Shown one piece after another: positions 8,097-17,085 of a stretch of DNA of 64,000 nucleotides (position 1 is the stretch's first letter; each line of letters opens with the position of its first letter). A program made the position numbers and the translations under genes. Source of the stretch: Actinomadura sp. K4S16. Its GTDB lineage: Bacteria; Actinomycetota; Actinomycetes; Streptosporangiales; Streptosporangiaceae. The stretch is taken from contig NZ_BDDE01000015.1 of the NCBI RefSeq assembly GCF_008327685.1, forward strand, positions 539,386 to 603,385, given 5' to 3'. The notes beneath the pieces are model-generated. The model did no database searches, had not been told where the DNA came from, and was given only the letters and a program-made list of their open reading frames with translations.

Positions 8097-8656
8097 GCCA
8101 GCTTCTCCCCTTCCGCGAGATCCCGTGCCGGCTCCAGCGCGCGCCGCAGCGCGTCCAGCCCCCGCGCGGTCTGGCTCTTCACCGTCCCGGCCGAGCAGTC
8201 CAGGACGTCGGCGGCCTGCTCGATCGACAGGTCGCAGTAGAACCGCAGCACCACGGCGGCCCGCTGCCTCGGCGGCAGGGCCGCCAGCGCCGCCCGCAGG
8301 TCGATCCGGCCCGCGTGGTCGGCGGACTCGGCGGCCTCCTCCGGCATCCGCTCGACGATCCGGACCCGCTGCCGCCACCCGCCCCGCTGCTCGGCGAGGA
8401 ACACCCTGACCAGCACCGTCCGCGCGTACCCGTCGACGTTCTCGGCCGCCGACGCCTTCCGCCAGTGCAGGTACAGCCGCGTGATCGCGGACTGGACGAG
8501 GTCGTCCGCCCGGTGCCAGTCCTGGCACAGCAGGTACGCGACCCGCCGTAACCACGTCATCCGCGCCGTCACGTAGGCGGTGAACTCCTCGTCACGGCTC
8601 GCCGTCCGCGCGCTGCTCGACTGCTCCACATCCTCCTGATGCGCCGTCCCCCACAA
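8093..8656 (-). CDS. ECF sigma factor, SigE family
   Basis: A 187-residue sigma-70 family protein of the extracytoplasmic-function type. Region 2 covers about residues 25-90 (FTAYVTARMTWLRRVAYLLC, RADDLVQSAITRLYLHW). Region 4 covers about 120-170, with helix-turn-helix sequence LSIEQAADVLDCSAGTVKSQ. The pattern fits the actinobacterial SigE family (SACE-type ECF41-like short sigma). It is co-transcribed with the membrane protein at 7026-8096 through an ATGA overlap, implying control by that partner. The start at 8656 is plausible; an in-frame GTG ten codons later would also fit. Confidence 0.9.
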   Translation of the reverse strand: MWGTAHQEDVEQSSSARTASRDEEFTAYVTARMTWLRRVAYLLCQDWHRADDLVQSAITRLYLHWRKASAAENVDGYARTVLVRVFLAEQRGGWRQRVRIVERMPEEAAESADHAGRIDLRAALAALPPRQRAAVVLRFYCDLSIEQAADVLDCSAGTVKSQTARGLDALRRALEPARDLAEGEKLA

Positions 8657-8748
8657 AAGGTTGCATCTCCGACCGAATCACCTCTAATTGCCTCCCCGTC
8701 GCGGGCGGGGGCGGGTTTCCCACCCCGGTCACGGGAAATCCCGACCCC

Positions 8749-10710
8749 ATGAGCCAGCGAACCCAAGAGCACGTCGACGAGCGGACGGCCCGCAAGGTGG
8801 CCGAGGAGGCACGCGAGACCGAATGGCGGCTGCCGAGCTTCGGCAGGCAGCTGTTCCTCGGCGGCCTCCGCCTCGATCTGATCCACCCGCATCCGCGCCC
8901 GTCCGGGGACCAGCGGGCGAAGGGCGAGGAGTTCCTCGCCCGGCTCGCGGAGTTCTGCGCCGCCGAGGTCGACCCGGCGCGGATCGAGCGGGAGGCGCGC
9001 ATCCCGGACGAGGTCGTGCGGGGCCTGCGCGACCTCGGCGCGCTCGGCATGAAGATCCCGGAGAAGTACGGCGGGCTGGGGCTCAGCCAGCTCTACTACG
9101 GCCGCGCGCTGATGCTCGTCGGGTCGGTCAGCCCGGCGCTCGGCGCGCTGCTGTCGGCGCACCAGTCGATCGGCGTCCCGCAGCCGGTCAAGATGTTCGG
9201 CACGCGGGAGCAGAAGGACGCGTGGCTGCCGCGCTGCGCCAGGGAGGTCAGCGCGTTCCTGCTCACCGAGCCCGACGTCGGGTCCGACCCGGCGCGGCTG
9301 CGCGCCACCGCCGTGCCGGACGGGGACGACTACGTCCTCAACGGCGTCAAGCTGTGGACGACCAACGGCGTCGTGGCCGACCTCGTCGTGGTGATGGCGC
9401 GCGTCCCGAAGTCGGAGGGGCACCGCGGCGGCATCTCGGCGTTCATCGTGGACATGTCCGCCCCCGGCATCACCGTCGAGAACCGCAACGCGTTCATGGG
9501 GCTGCGCGGCATCGAGAACGGCGTCACCCGGTTCCACGACGTGCGGGTCCCGAAGGCGAACCTGATCGGCACGGAGGGCGCCGGCCTGAAGGTCGCGCTG
9601 ACCACGCTCAACACCGGCCGGCTGTCGCTGCCCGCGATCTGCGCGGCGAGCGGCAAGTGGGCCGCCGGTATCGCCCGGCAGTGGTCGAAGGAGCGGGTGC
9701 AGTGGGGCCGGCCGGTCGGCGAGCACGAGGCCGTCGCCACCAAGATCGCGTTCATCGCGGCGACCGCCTACGCGATGGAGGCGGTGCTCGACCTGTCCGG
9801 CCAGCTCGCCGACGACGAGCGCAACGACATCCGGATCGAGGCGGCCCTCGCCAAGCTGTGGTCGTCGGAGATGGCGTGCCGCGTGGCCGACGAGCTGGTG
9901 CAGCTGCGGGGCGGCCGCGGCTACGAGACGGCCGAGTCGCTCGCGGCGCGCGGCGAGCGCGGGGTGCCCGCCGAGCAGCTGCTCCGCGACCTGCGCATCA
10001 ACCGGATCTTCGAGGGCTCCAGCGAGATCATGCATCTGCTGATCGCCCGCGAGGCCGTCGACGCGCACCTGTCGGTGGCCGGGGACATCATCGACCCGGA
10101 CGCCTCCACCGGGGCGAAGGCGCGGGCCGCGGCGAAGGCGGGCGGGTTCTACGCGCGCTGGCTGCCGACGCTCGTCACCGGCGCCGGGCACCGCCCGAAC
10201 GCCTACGCGGAGTTCGGCCCGCTGGCCCGGCACCTGCGGTACGTGGAGCGGGCGTCCCGCAAGCTGGCCCGCTCGATCTTCTACGCGGCCGGGCGCTGGC
10301 AGGGCGGCCTGGAGTACCGGCAGGGGTTCCTCGGCCGGATGGTCGACATCGGCGCCGAGCTGTTCGCCATGAGCGCCGTCTGCGTCCGCGCCCACGCCGA
10401 CGCTTCCGAGGAAGGGCCGCTCGCCAGTACGGGCGCGAACGGCGCGGGGGCCGCGACGGCGCCCGGGAAGTCCGCCCTGCTGCTCGCCGACGCGTTCTGC
10501 CGGCAGTCGCGCGTCCGCGTCGAGGAGCTGTTCGACGGGCTGTGGCGCAACACCGACGCGATGGACGTGAAGCTGGCGCGGGCCGTCCTCGCCGGCCACT
10601 TCGCCTGGGTGGAGGAAGGCGTCCTCGACCCGTCCATCCCGGGGCCGTGGATCGCGCCGTCCGAGCCCGGCCCGAGCGGTGAGGAGGACGTGCACCGGAC
10701 CATCGGCTGA
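8749..10710 (+). CDS. Acyl-CoA dehydrogenase, long C-terminally extended type
   Basis: FAD-dependent acyl-CoA dehydrogenase of 653 residues, carrying out alpha,beta-dehydrogenation of an acyl-CoA. Visible are the GMKIPEKYGGLGLS segment, the FAD-binding FLLTEPDVGSDPARL motif and the catalytic glutamate region RIFEGSSEIMHLLIAREA. About 200 residues follow the normal 380-residue core, ending in helical sequence, as in very-long-chain (ACADVL/ACAD9-like) enzymes. It is transcribed divergently from the sigma factor gene. The reading frame begins with MSQRTQEHVDERTARKVAEE; an SD-like GGAAA precedes it weakly. The chain-length preference is inferred only from architecture. Confidence 0.9.
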   Translation: MSQRTQEHVDERTARKVAEEARETEWRLPSFGRQLFLGGLRLDLIHPHPRPSGDQRAKGEEFLARLAEFCAAEVDPARIEREARIPDEVVRGLRDLGALGMKIPEKYGGLGLSQLYYGRALMLVGSVSPALGALLSAHQSIGVPQPVKMFGTREQKDAWLPRCAREVSAFLLTEPDVGSDPARLRATAVPDGDDYVLNGVKLWTTNGVVADLVVVMARVPKSEGHRGGISAFIVDMSAPGITVENRNAFMGLRGIENGVTRFHDVRVPKANLIGTEGAGLKVALTTLNTGRLSLPAICAASGKWAAGIARQWSKERVQWGRPVGEHEAVATKIAFIAATAYAMEAVLDLSGQLADDERNDIRIEAALAKLWSSEMACRVADELVQLRGGRGYETAESLAARGERGVPAEQLLRDLRINRIFEGSSEIMHLLIAREAVDAHLSVAGDIIDPDASTGAKARAAAKAGGFYARWLPTLVTGAGHRPNAYAEFGPLARHLRYVERASRKLARSIFYAAGRWQGGLEYRQGFLGRMVDIGAELFAMSAVCVRAHADASEEGPLASTGANGAGAATAPGKSALLLADAFCRQSRVRVEELFDGLWRNTDAMDVKLARAVLAGHFAWVEEGVLDPSIPGPWIAPSEPGPSGEEDVHRTIG

Positions 10711-10881
10711 CCCGGCGGGCGGGTCGCGGGAGGGCGTCCCGCCGTCGCGGGGGCGTCCGGCATCGGGGCGGGGATAGACTGACCCGACCTTCGCGCCAGA
10801 GATCGAACCGTCCCGGGAGGACAGGGGAACGGTCCCGCGAACGAGAAGCCGAACGCCAACGCACCCAGCGAGCGGGAAGTA

Positions 10882-11703
10882 ATGCAGCCATCCGGTCAGA
10901 AGAAGTCCATCGCAGGCACCCTCCTCAACCTCGTCGGCAGCGGCCCGAAGAAGGCCGGGCCGGCCGCCGGGCCCGCCCCTGACGGGGACGTCGTCCAGCC
11001 CGCCGCCGGTGAGGGCGCGCTGGAGAACCATCTGGGCGGGGACGAGGCCCGCAACTACCGCCAGTACGAGTACGAGACCGTCGCCCCGCACGTCGGCCGC
11101 TCCATGCTGGAGGTCGGCTCCGGCCTCGGGCACTTCTCCGAGCAGTTCGCCGGGCGCCTCGACTACCTCGTCGTCAGCGACAACGACCCCTACTGCGTCG
11201 GCGAGCTGCGCAAGCGCCACGAGGGCAACGACGACGTCGAGGTCATCGACCTGGCGCTGCCCGCCGACATCAAGATCCGGCGCAAGGTCGACACCGTCGT
11301 GATGATGAACGTCCTGGAGCACATCAAGGACGACGTCCAGGCGCTGCGCGACCTCGCCGCCGTGACCGAGCCCGGCGGCCGCATCGTCATCTGGGTGCCC
11401 GGCTACATGCAGCTCTACGGCGACTTCGACCGCAAGGTCGGGCACGTCACCCGGTACACGCCGGCGACGCTGGAGGCGTCGGTCCGCGAGGCCGGGCTGG
11501 TCCCCGAGGTGCTCAAGCCGATCAACTTCCTGGGCGGGATCGCCTGGTGGTTCGCGGTCCGCCGCGGCGGCGCCGGCTACCCCGACCCGAAGCTCGTCAA
11601 GATCTACGACCGGACGGTCGTACCGCTCACCCGCACGATCGAGCGCTTCGTCAAGCCTCCGTTCGGGCAGACGGTCTTCTGCGTCGCGCGGGTCCCGCGC
11701 TAG
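10882..11703 (+). CDS. Class I SAM-dependent methyltransferase
   Basis: A 273-residue protein with a methyltransferase core. Motif I reads MLEVGSGLGHFSEQF, the acidic residue after strand 2 is in YLVVSDND, and the motif IV/V region includes VDTVVMMNVLEHIKDD followed by LRDLAAVTEPGGRIVIWVPG. A GGGAAG sequence precedes the ATG. The first 45 residues are a low-complexity Gly/Ala/Pro leader. The type resembles methyltransferases acting on small molecules or glycans, and no substrate can be assigned. It stands alone, followed by a repeat-rich terminator. Confidence 0.85.
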   Translation: MQPSGQKKSIAGTLLNLVGSGPKKAGPAAGPAPDGDVVQPAAGEGALENHLGGDEARNYRQYEYETVAPHVGRSMLEVGSGLGHFSEQFAGRLDYLVVSDNDPYCVGELRKRHEGNDDVEVIDLALPADIKIRRKVDTVVMMNVLEHIKDDVQALRDLAAVTEPGGRIVIWVPGYMQLYGDFDRKVGHVTRYTPATLEASVREAGLVPEVLKPINFLGGIAWWFAVRRGGAGYPDPKLVKIYDRTVVPLTRTIERFVKPPFGQTVFCVARVPR

Positions 11704-11722
11704 CGCTCCGCGCCTCGCGCGC

Positions 11723-11746
11723 ACGGGGACGGGGACGGGGACGGGG
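11723..11746. repeat. Four tandem copies of ACGGGG
   Basis: ACGGGG is repeated four times exactly, followed by a partial copy. The right end also forms the left arm of the adjacent terminator hairpin. Confidence 0.85.
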
Positions 11747-11785
11747 ACGGCTCACGAAAGCCGACCCGTCCCCGTCGTTATTTTC
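11740..11785 (+). terminator. Rho-independent-like terminator after methyltransferase
   Basis: The 11-base arm GACGGGGACGG at 11740-11750 pairs perfectly with CCGTCCCCGTC at 11766-11776, with a 15-base loop. GTTATTTTCC follows, a good T-rich tail for a high-GC genome. It is positioned to stop transcription of the methyltransferase gene. Confidence 0.75.
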
Positions 11786-12011
11786 CTGGCGCGGACACGG
11801 TATGTCTCACTCCCCCTCCAGGCCCTGGACCGCAAGACTGTGCAGTGGCCGGACGGGGTCCCGGTCCGCCTCTCCGGGCGGAGAAGCACCGCCTGCTTCC
11901 GCGGGCCGCGGCCCCGAAGGGCCAGCCACGAAATTCCCGTGTGGTCCGACGGTTCGCGGTGGGGAATCCGGGAGGGGAGGTTCCCCACCGTGAATCAGCC
12001 GAGCGCGCGGC
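11786..12011. other. Intergenic region between convergent genes
   Basis: About 225 bases between the methyltransferase terminator and the 3' end of the LuxR-type regulator. I see no convincing open frame, tRNA or repeat. Base composition is slightly lower in GC than the flanking genes. Confidence 0.6.
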
Positions 12012-14900
12012 TCAGGCGCCGACCTTCGGGGTGGCGAACAGGGCCAGCCGATGCGCGGTCGCGGCGGCCTCGCCGCGGCTCGCCACCTCCAGCTTGCCGA
12101 GGATGTTCGACACGTGGACGCTGGCCGTCTTCACCGAGATGAACAGCTCCTCGGCGATGTCGCGGTTGCTGCGGCCCTCGGCGACCAGGCGCAGCACCTC
12201 GAACTCGCGGGGCGTCAGCCCGAGCGGCGCCGAGGCGTCGCCGCGGCGCGGCATCCGGGTGCGGCGCCGCAGGTCGGCGATCCCCTCCGCGAGCGGCCGG
12301 GCGCCCAGCCCGTCCGCGAGTTCGGCGGCGGTCTGCAGCGCCGCCGTGGCGGCCTCGTGGTCGCCGGCCGCGAGCGCGGCCTCCGCCGCGCGGGACAGGG
12401 CCCGCGCCCGGTAGTACGGGTTGGCGAGCGCCTCCCACGCCGCGGCGGCCTCCTCCCAGGCGGCCCGGTCGAGGATGCCCCGCGCCCGGGCCAGCTCGGC
12501 GGCGAACGTGCGGCAGTGCGCGTGCTGGAGCGGACCGCTCGCCCCGAGGCCGGCGGCGCGCTTCTCGAGCCGGCGCAGGCGGTCCTCGGCGGCGTCGCCG
12601 AGTTCGCCGCAGGCCGCCGCCCCGACGACGAGCGCCGGCCACGCGTAGCGGGCGTCGTCGGGCAGGCCGACGAGTTCGAGGACGGGATCCAGCGTGTCCA
12701 GCGCGGCCTCGGCGCGCCCCTCGGCGAGCGCGATGCTCGCGTCCAGCCAGAGGGTGCTGAAGTAGTCCTGCGTCTTGCGCCACTTCAGCCTGAGCTTCAT
12801 GATCTCGCGCGACTGCGCGAGCCGCTCCTTGGCCGTCGCGAGGTCGCCGCGCACCAGTGCCACCCAGCCGGACAGGACGAGCAGCGAGGTGCGCGTCGTG
12901 ATGGCCGGGTCCTGCTCCATGGCGTGGTTCATGACGGCCATGGCCTCGTCCCACCGGCCGAGTGAGACCAGCGGCTCCGCCTGGTTGATGGACAGGAACG
13001 TTCCCTGGGTGCGGGCCACGCCGTGCTCGCGGGCCAGTTCCGTGCCGCGCCCGGCGATGGCGGCGGCCTCCTCGTGCCGTCCGACGCCCTCCAGGAAGTG
13101 CGACTGGATCACGTAGTAGCGGAGCAGCACCTGGAAGTCGCCGCTGCGCTCGGCGGTCTCCCTGATCACGGTGAGGCGCCCCTCGTCCTCGTAGTCGGTG
13201 TGGGCGCAGAACAGCGTGATCAGCGCCTCGCTCTCCGCGACGGGGTCGCCGAGGGCGCGCGCGATGGCCAGCGACTCCAGTGCAGATTCGCGGGCCTCGT
13301 CCATGGAGGTGGTGATGCGCACGTAGTTGCCCAGCGTGGACAGCGCCCGGGCGCGCAGGATGCTCGGCGGTTCGACCGGCAGAGCCTCCACGGCGGCGCG
13401 CAGGTCTTCGACGAACCCCGGGCGCGCCACCTGGTACCGCATGCGGCCGCGCTGTTCGAGCAGCGCCGCCCAGCGGGCGGTGTCGCGCTCGCCGTCGGCG
13501 GCCTCGACCTCCTTCAGCGCGGCGGTGACGAGCTTGATGCCGCGGTCGTACTCCCCGGCGCGCTCGGCGGCGTTCGCCGCGCTCTCCAGGACCGTGATGT
13601 GGTCGGCGCCGATGCGCTCGGCCGCGTCGGGGACCTTGTCCCAGAGCTGCAGGACGCGTTCGAGCATCGCCAGGCACTCGGCGTAGGCGACCGCCTTGCG
13701 GGCCTCGCCCGCGGCGCGCCAGGACGCGACCAGCGCCCACGTGCTGTCGTGGGCCTGCGTCCAGTGGTAGCTCAGCTCGACCCAGAGCCGCCCGGCCGGG
13801 ACGAGCCCGGGCTCCTTCTCCAGGGCCTCGGCGTAGCGGGTGTGGAGGCGCGTGTACTCGCCCGGCAGCAGGTCGTCGTGGACGGCCTCGCGGATCAGGG
13901 CGTGCCGGAACGCATAGCCGTCGCCGTCCACCACCAGGACGTTCGCGGCGACGGCGGGCCGCAGGACGCGGGTCAGCGCGGCGTCGTCGAGCCCGGACAC
14001 GACGGCCAGGAGGGCGTGCTCGATGCGGGTGCTGCCGCCGCTGGCGTCGCGCAGCACCTCCTGCGTCTCCTCCGGGAGCCGCTGGACGCCGGCCAGCAGC
14101 AGGTCGCGCAGCGACTCCGGCAGCTCGCACGCCAGCGTGCCGTCGTCGTCGAGCAGCGCCTCGATGAACAGCGGGTTGCCCTCGCTGCGGGCCTCGATGC
14201 GCTCGACGAGGCCGGGCGGCGGCGTCTGGCCGAGCAGCTCGGTGACGAGCGCGGCGACGTCGGGGCGGGCCAGCCGGCCGAGCTCCACCCGGCGGACGCG
14301 TTCGAGGCGCTCCAGCCCGGCGAGCAGCGTGCGCAGCGGATGGGTGCGGTGCAGCTCGTCCGACCGGTACGTCATGACGATCAGCAGCGGCGCCGTGCCG
14401 AGGTTGCGGATCAGGAAGGCCAGCAGGTCGCGGGTGGAGCGGTCGGCCCAGTGGGCGTCCTCGATGACCAGCACGACGGGGCCGCGCTCGGCGAGCCGCT
14501 CCAGCAGCGCCAGCACGACCTCGAACAGCCGGGCGCGCTCCTCGCCGGACGCGGAGTCGCTCTCCGGCTCGCCGAACTCGGGCAGCAGCCGGGCGAGCGC
14601 GCCGGTGTCGCCGCGCGGGACGAGCCCGGCGACGCCGTCGATGCCGATGTCGCGGACGAGCCCGCGCAGAACGGTGGTGAACGGTGCGAAGGGCAGGCCG
14701 TCGGAGCCGAGCTCCAGGCAGCCGCCGACCAGCGTCCTGGCGTCGGCCTCCCGGGCGAACTCCCTGATCAGGCGGGTCTTGCCGAGCCCGGCGTCACCGC
14801 CGAGGAGCACGGCGCCCGGCGCGGCGGACAGGGCGTCCCGCAGCCGCCGCAGCTCGGCCGATCTGCCGATCAGGACGGAACTCATCGCGCGCGCGTTCAC
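12012..14900 (-). CDS. LAL-type ATPase transcriptional regulator with LuxR helix-turn-helix
   Basis: A 962-residue large ATP-binding LuxR-family regulator. An AAA/STAND-type ATPase domain occupies roughly residues 1-260, with Walker A GGDAGLGKT at 34-42, a Walker B-like VVLVIEDAHWAD and a sensor LLIVMTYRSDE. A long helical TPR-like region follows. A LuxR helix-turn-helix lies at about 895-955 (LTPREFEVLRLVAEGRS and ISVKTASVHVSNILGKLEVA). Such proteins bind an inducer and ATP, oligomerise and activate promoters. No biosynthetic gene cluster is adjacent, so its target is unknown. The start may be the GTG at 14900 or the ATG at 14885; neither has a strong ribosome binding site. Confidence 0.92.
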   Translation of the reverse strand: MNARAMSSVLIGRSAELRRLRDALSAAPGAVLLGGDAGLGKTRLIREFAREADARTLVGGCLELGSDGLPFAPFTTVLRGLVRDIGIDGVAGLVPRGDTGALARLLPEFGEPESDSASGEERARLFEVVLALLERLAERGPVVLVIEDAHWADRSTRDLLAFLIRNLGTAPLLIVMTYRSDELHRTHPLRTLLAGLERLERVRRVELGRLARPDVAALVTELLGQTPPPGLVERIEARSEGNPLFIEALLDDDGTLACELPESLRDLLLAGVQRLPEETQEVLRDASGGSTRIEHALLAVVSGLDDAALTRVLRPAVAANVLVVDGDGYAFRHALIREAVHDDLLPGEYTRLHTRYAEALEKEPGLVPAGRLWVELSYHWTQAHDSTWALVASWRAAGEARKAVAYAECLAMLERVLQLWDKVPDAAERIGADHITVLESAANAAERAGEYDRGIKLVTAALKEVEAADGERDTARWAALLEQRGRMRYQVARPGFVEDLRAAVEALPVEPPSILRARALSTLGNYVRITTSMDEARESALESLAIARALGDPVAESEALITLFCAHTDYEDEGRLTVIRETAERSGDFQVLLRYYVIQSHFLEGVGRHEEAAAIAGRGTELAREHGVARTQGTFLSINQAEPLVSLGRWDEAMAVMNHAMEQDPAITTRTSLLVLSGWVALVRGDLATAKERLAQSREIMKLRLKWRKTQDYFSTLWLDASIALAEGRAEAALDTLDPVLELVGLPDDARYAWPALVVGAAACGELGDAAEDRLRRLEKRAAGLGASGPLQHAHCRTFAAELARARGILDRAAWEEAAAAWEALANPYYRARALSRAAEAALAAGDHEAATAALQTAAELADGLGARPLAEGIADLRRRTRMPRRGDASAPLGLTPREFEVLRLVAEGRSNRDIAEELFISVKTASVHVSNILGKLEVASRGEAAATAHRLALFATPKVGA

Positions 14901-14942
14901 GTACCAAGCATGCCAAACAGATCGGACAATCCCACCTGTATA

Positions 14943-15974
14943 TCACTCCGTGAGACGCCACATCTGGCCCCGGTGCTCGTCCAGCTCCGGGGCCGCTCCC
15001 CCCGCCAGGGGCGGATGGACGGCCGTCCGCACCGGCCCCTCGTCCTGGACCCCGCGCGACCGGAAGTGATCGAGTTCGAGCATCTCGGCGCGGGACAGCA
15101 ACGGCGCCACCGGAGCCCCCGCCTCCGTGAGGCGCTCGATGGCCTCCGCCCGGGTGAGCCCCGCGACCGCGGCGGCGACCGCGCCGTCCAGCTCGCCGAT
15201 CCGCTGGAGCCGCTCGGCGAACGGGACGCCGGCGTGCTCGCCGATGCCGAGCGCGCGGCAGGTCGCGGCCCAGAGCCGCTCCTCCGACACGACCCCCAGG
15301 GTGATCTTCTGGCCGTCCTTCGTGGGGTAGACGCCGTACCCGGGCACCGGCCCGACCCCCGATCGCCGCGTCGCGGCCGGGACGGTGCCCACCCAGTGCG
15401 CGAGGACGTCCGCCATCCCGAGGTCGATGCGGTCGCCGACCCCGGTGGCGCGGGCCTTGAGGCAGGCGGCGGTGATCGCGAACGCGGCCATCGTCGCGGC
15501 GGCCATGTCCGCGAGGGGCAGCTCGTCGGCCTCCGGGGAGACCGCGTCGGGCGGCAGCGCCGCCGCGTAGGCGCGGTAGTTGACGTCGTGCCCGGGGACG
15601 TCCGCGAGCGGCCCCTCGGCCCCGTACCCGGAGATCGAGCAGTAGACGAGCCGCGGGTTGAGCTCCCTCAGCGTCCCGTGGCCCACGCCGAGCCGCTCGG
15701 CCACGCCGGGACGGAACCCCTCGACGAAGACCTCGGCGTCACCGGCCAGCTCCTTGAGCGCGGCGAGCCCGTCCGCGGACTTCAGGTCGAGCACGATGCC
15801 GCGCTTGTGCCGGTTGAGGACGTCGAAGTGGTCGCGGAACATCCGCATCGGCTCCCCGCCGGGCGGCTCCACCTTGATCACGTCCGCGCCGAGCTGGGCG
15901 AGCAGCTGCGTGGCGTAGGGACCGGGCCGCCACATCGTCAGGTCGAGGACGCGCAGTCCGTCCAACGGCGCCAT
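14943..15974 (-). CDS. CaiB/BaiF family CoA-transferase, alpha-methylacyl-CoA racemase-like
   Basis: A 343-residue family III CoA-transferase-fold protein. The N terminus LDGLRVLDLTMWRPGPYATQ and KVEPPGGEPMR are typical. The GHDVNY histidine and the aspartate in LPLADMAA match the catalytic His/Asp pair of alpha-methylacyl-CoA racemases, making a racemase function more likely than CoA transfer. That assignment is inference. The start is the ATG at 15974, preceded by GAGGAG with 6 bases spacing; upstream codons in the same frame are Arg-rich and unlikely. The gene sits alone between the LAL regulator and a membrane protein. Confidence 0.85.
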   Translation of the reverse strand: MAPLDGLRVLDLTMWRPGPYATQLLAQLGADVIKVEPPGGEPMRMFRDHFDVLNRHKRGIVLDLKSADGLAALKELAGDAEVFVEGFRPGVAERLGVGHGTLRELNPRLVYCSISGYGAEGPLADVPGHDVNYRAYAAALPPDAVSPEADELPLADMAAATMAAFAITAACLKARATGVGDRIDLGMADVLAHWVGTVPAATRRSGVGPVPGYGVYPTKDGQKITLGVVSEERLWAATCRALGIGEHAGVPFAERLQRIGELDGAVAAAVAGLTRAEAIERLTEAGAPVAPLLSRAEMLELDHFRSRGVQDEGPVRTAVHPPLAGGAAPELDEHRGQMWRLTE

Positions 15975-16152
15975 GGGGGGCTCCTCTCGGGTCGCCCGCC
16001 TCACGGTGCCCGCCCGCCCCCGCGCCGTCAACGGGAGTCTCGGAGGGTGGCCGTGGTCCCCCGATGTCCACGGCCACCGGACAGTCAGACGTCCGGCACC
16101 CCGTCGGAGTTCGCGCTCCGCCGAGAAAATTCGATCAAGGTGTCCCGGCCCG

Positions 16153-16890
16153 CTACTTCGCGGACGGGCGGCCCGCGATGAGGTCGCTCAGCCAGTCCCC
16201 GAAGCGCTGGACGGGCAGCCGGTACCGGCGTTCCCGGATCCGCGCCCGCCGCTCCTTTCGGGACCCCTCGGCGTAGCGGCGCCGGGCCCACGGCGAGTCC
16301 GGCCGGGCCAGCCGGACGGCCCCGATGATCGCGACCAGGCCGATGAACAGGCCGATGACGCCCGTCCAGACCTTGCCCTTGAGCAGCGCGATCAGCGCGA
16401 CGCACAGGTTGAACAGCAGGACGCCCACGATCCCCCACACCCCGTCCCCGGCGGCGTCGTTCGCGCCCAGGGGCCGCAGGCCCAGCAGCATCAAGCCGCA
16501 CAGCGCGACCGTGATGAAGACGACCTCGACCGACAGCCGGCCCTGCTCGCTCCAGTAGACGTCCTGGAGGTGCAGCACCAGCGCGAACTCGTCCAGGACG
16601 AGCGCCGTGCCCGCCCCGAACACGCCCGCGGCGGCCGCCGCCAGTCCGGACGTGCCGTCCTGCACCGCCAGCCCGCCCACGCCGCCGACGCACATGAACA
16701 CGAGCCCGAACACGACGTGGTGGATGTGCTGCCCGCCGGGCGTCACGTTCCCGGGCCACCACCGCACCTGCCGCCGGATCATCCGCACGCTGAACCGGAT
16801 GAACAGGAAGGCCAGGATGAACGCCACGAGGAAGCAGAACAGCCGGAGCCGCCCGGCGTCCGCGATCTCGCGCGTGAACCATGCCCCCAC
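16153..16890 (-). CDS. Integral membrane protein with HIHH motif
   Basis: A 245-residue protein starting from a GTG at 16890 (preceded by AAGGGGCGG). Hydrophobic stretches suggest about six membrane helices. A HIHHVVFG motif lies at the start of the second helix, a TALVLDEFALVLHLQDVYW segment in the middle and a basic C-terminal tail (SRKERRARIRERRYRL). The clustered histidines and acidic residues could bind metal, but no function is known to me. It lies divergent from the MFS gene at 17086. Confidence 0.7.
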   Translation of the reverse strand: MGAWFTREIADAGRLRLFCFLVAFILAFLFIRFSVRMIRRQVRWWPGNVTPGGQHIHHVVFGLVFMCVGGVGGLAVQDGTSGLAAAAAGVFGAGTALVLDEFALVLHLQDVYWSEQGRLSVEVVFITVALCGLMLLGLRPLGANDAAGDGVWGIVGVLLFNLCVALIALLKGKVWTGVIGLFIGLVAIIGAVRLARPDSPWARRRYAEGSRKERRARIRERRYRLPVQRFGDWLSDLIAGRPSAK

Positions 16891-17085
16891 ACCGCCCCTT
16901 TTCCCCGAGGCGGGTAAAGCCCACCCCAACCCCGCCGAGACCCACCGCAATCGGACCCGCGCAGCCCGGGTGCGCCGTCCTCGACCACCACCCGCCGCGA
17001 GGCCGGGAGCCCGCCCGGCGAGGGGCGCGACGCGCGCCGTTCGGACGGGTTTCCTTGATCAAAAAGCCGGGGTACGCTTCCGGCG

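Noticed and set aside
8569..11724. 1051-codon antisense frame opposite the acyl-CoA dehydrogenase and methyltransferase
   Set aside because: Typical GC-rich shadow frame with Arg, Gly, Ala, Asp-rich residues and no recognisable domain; the sense genes have clear families.
13023..16181. 1052-codon frame opposite the LAL regulator and CaiB gene
   Set aside because: Low-complexity shadow of high-GC coding sequence; no domain.
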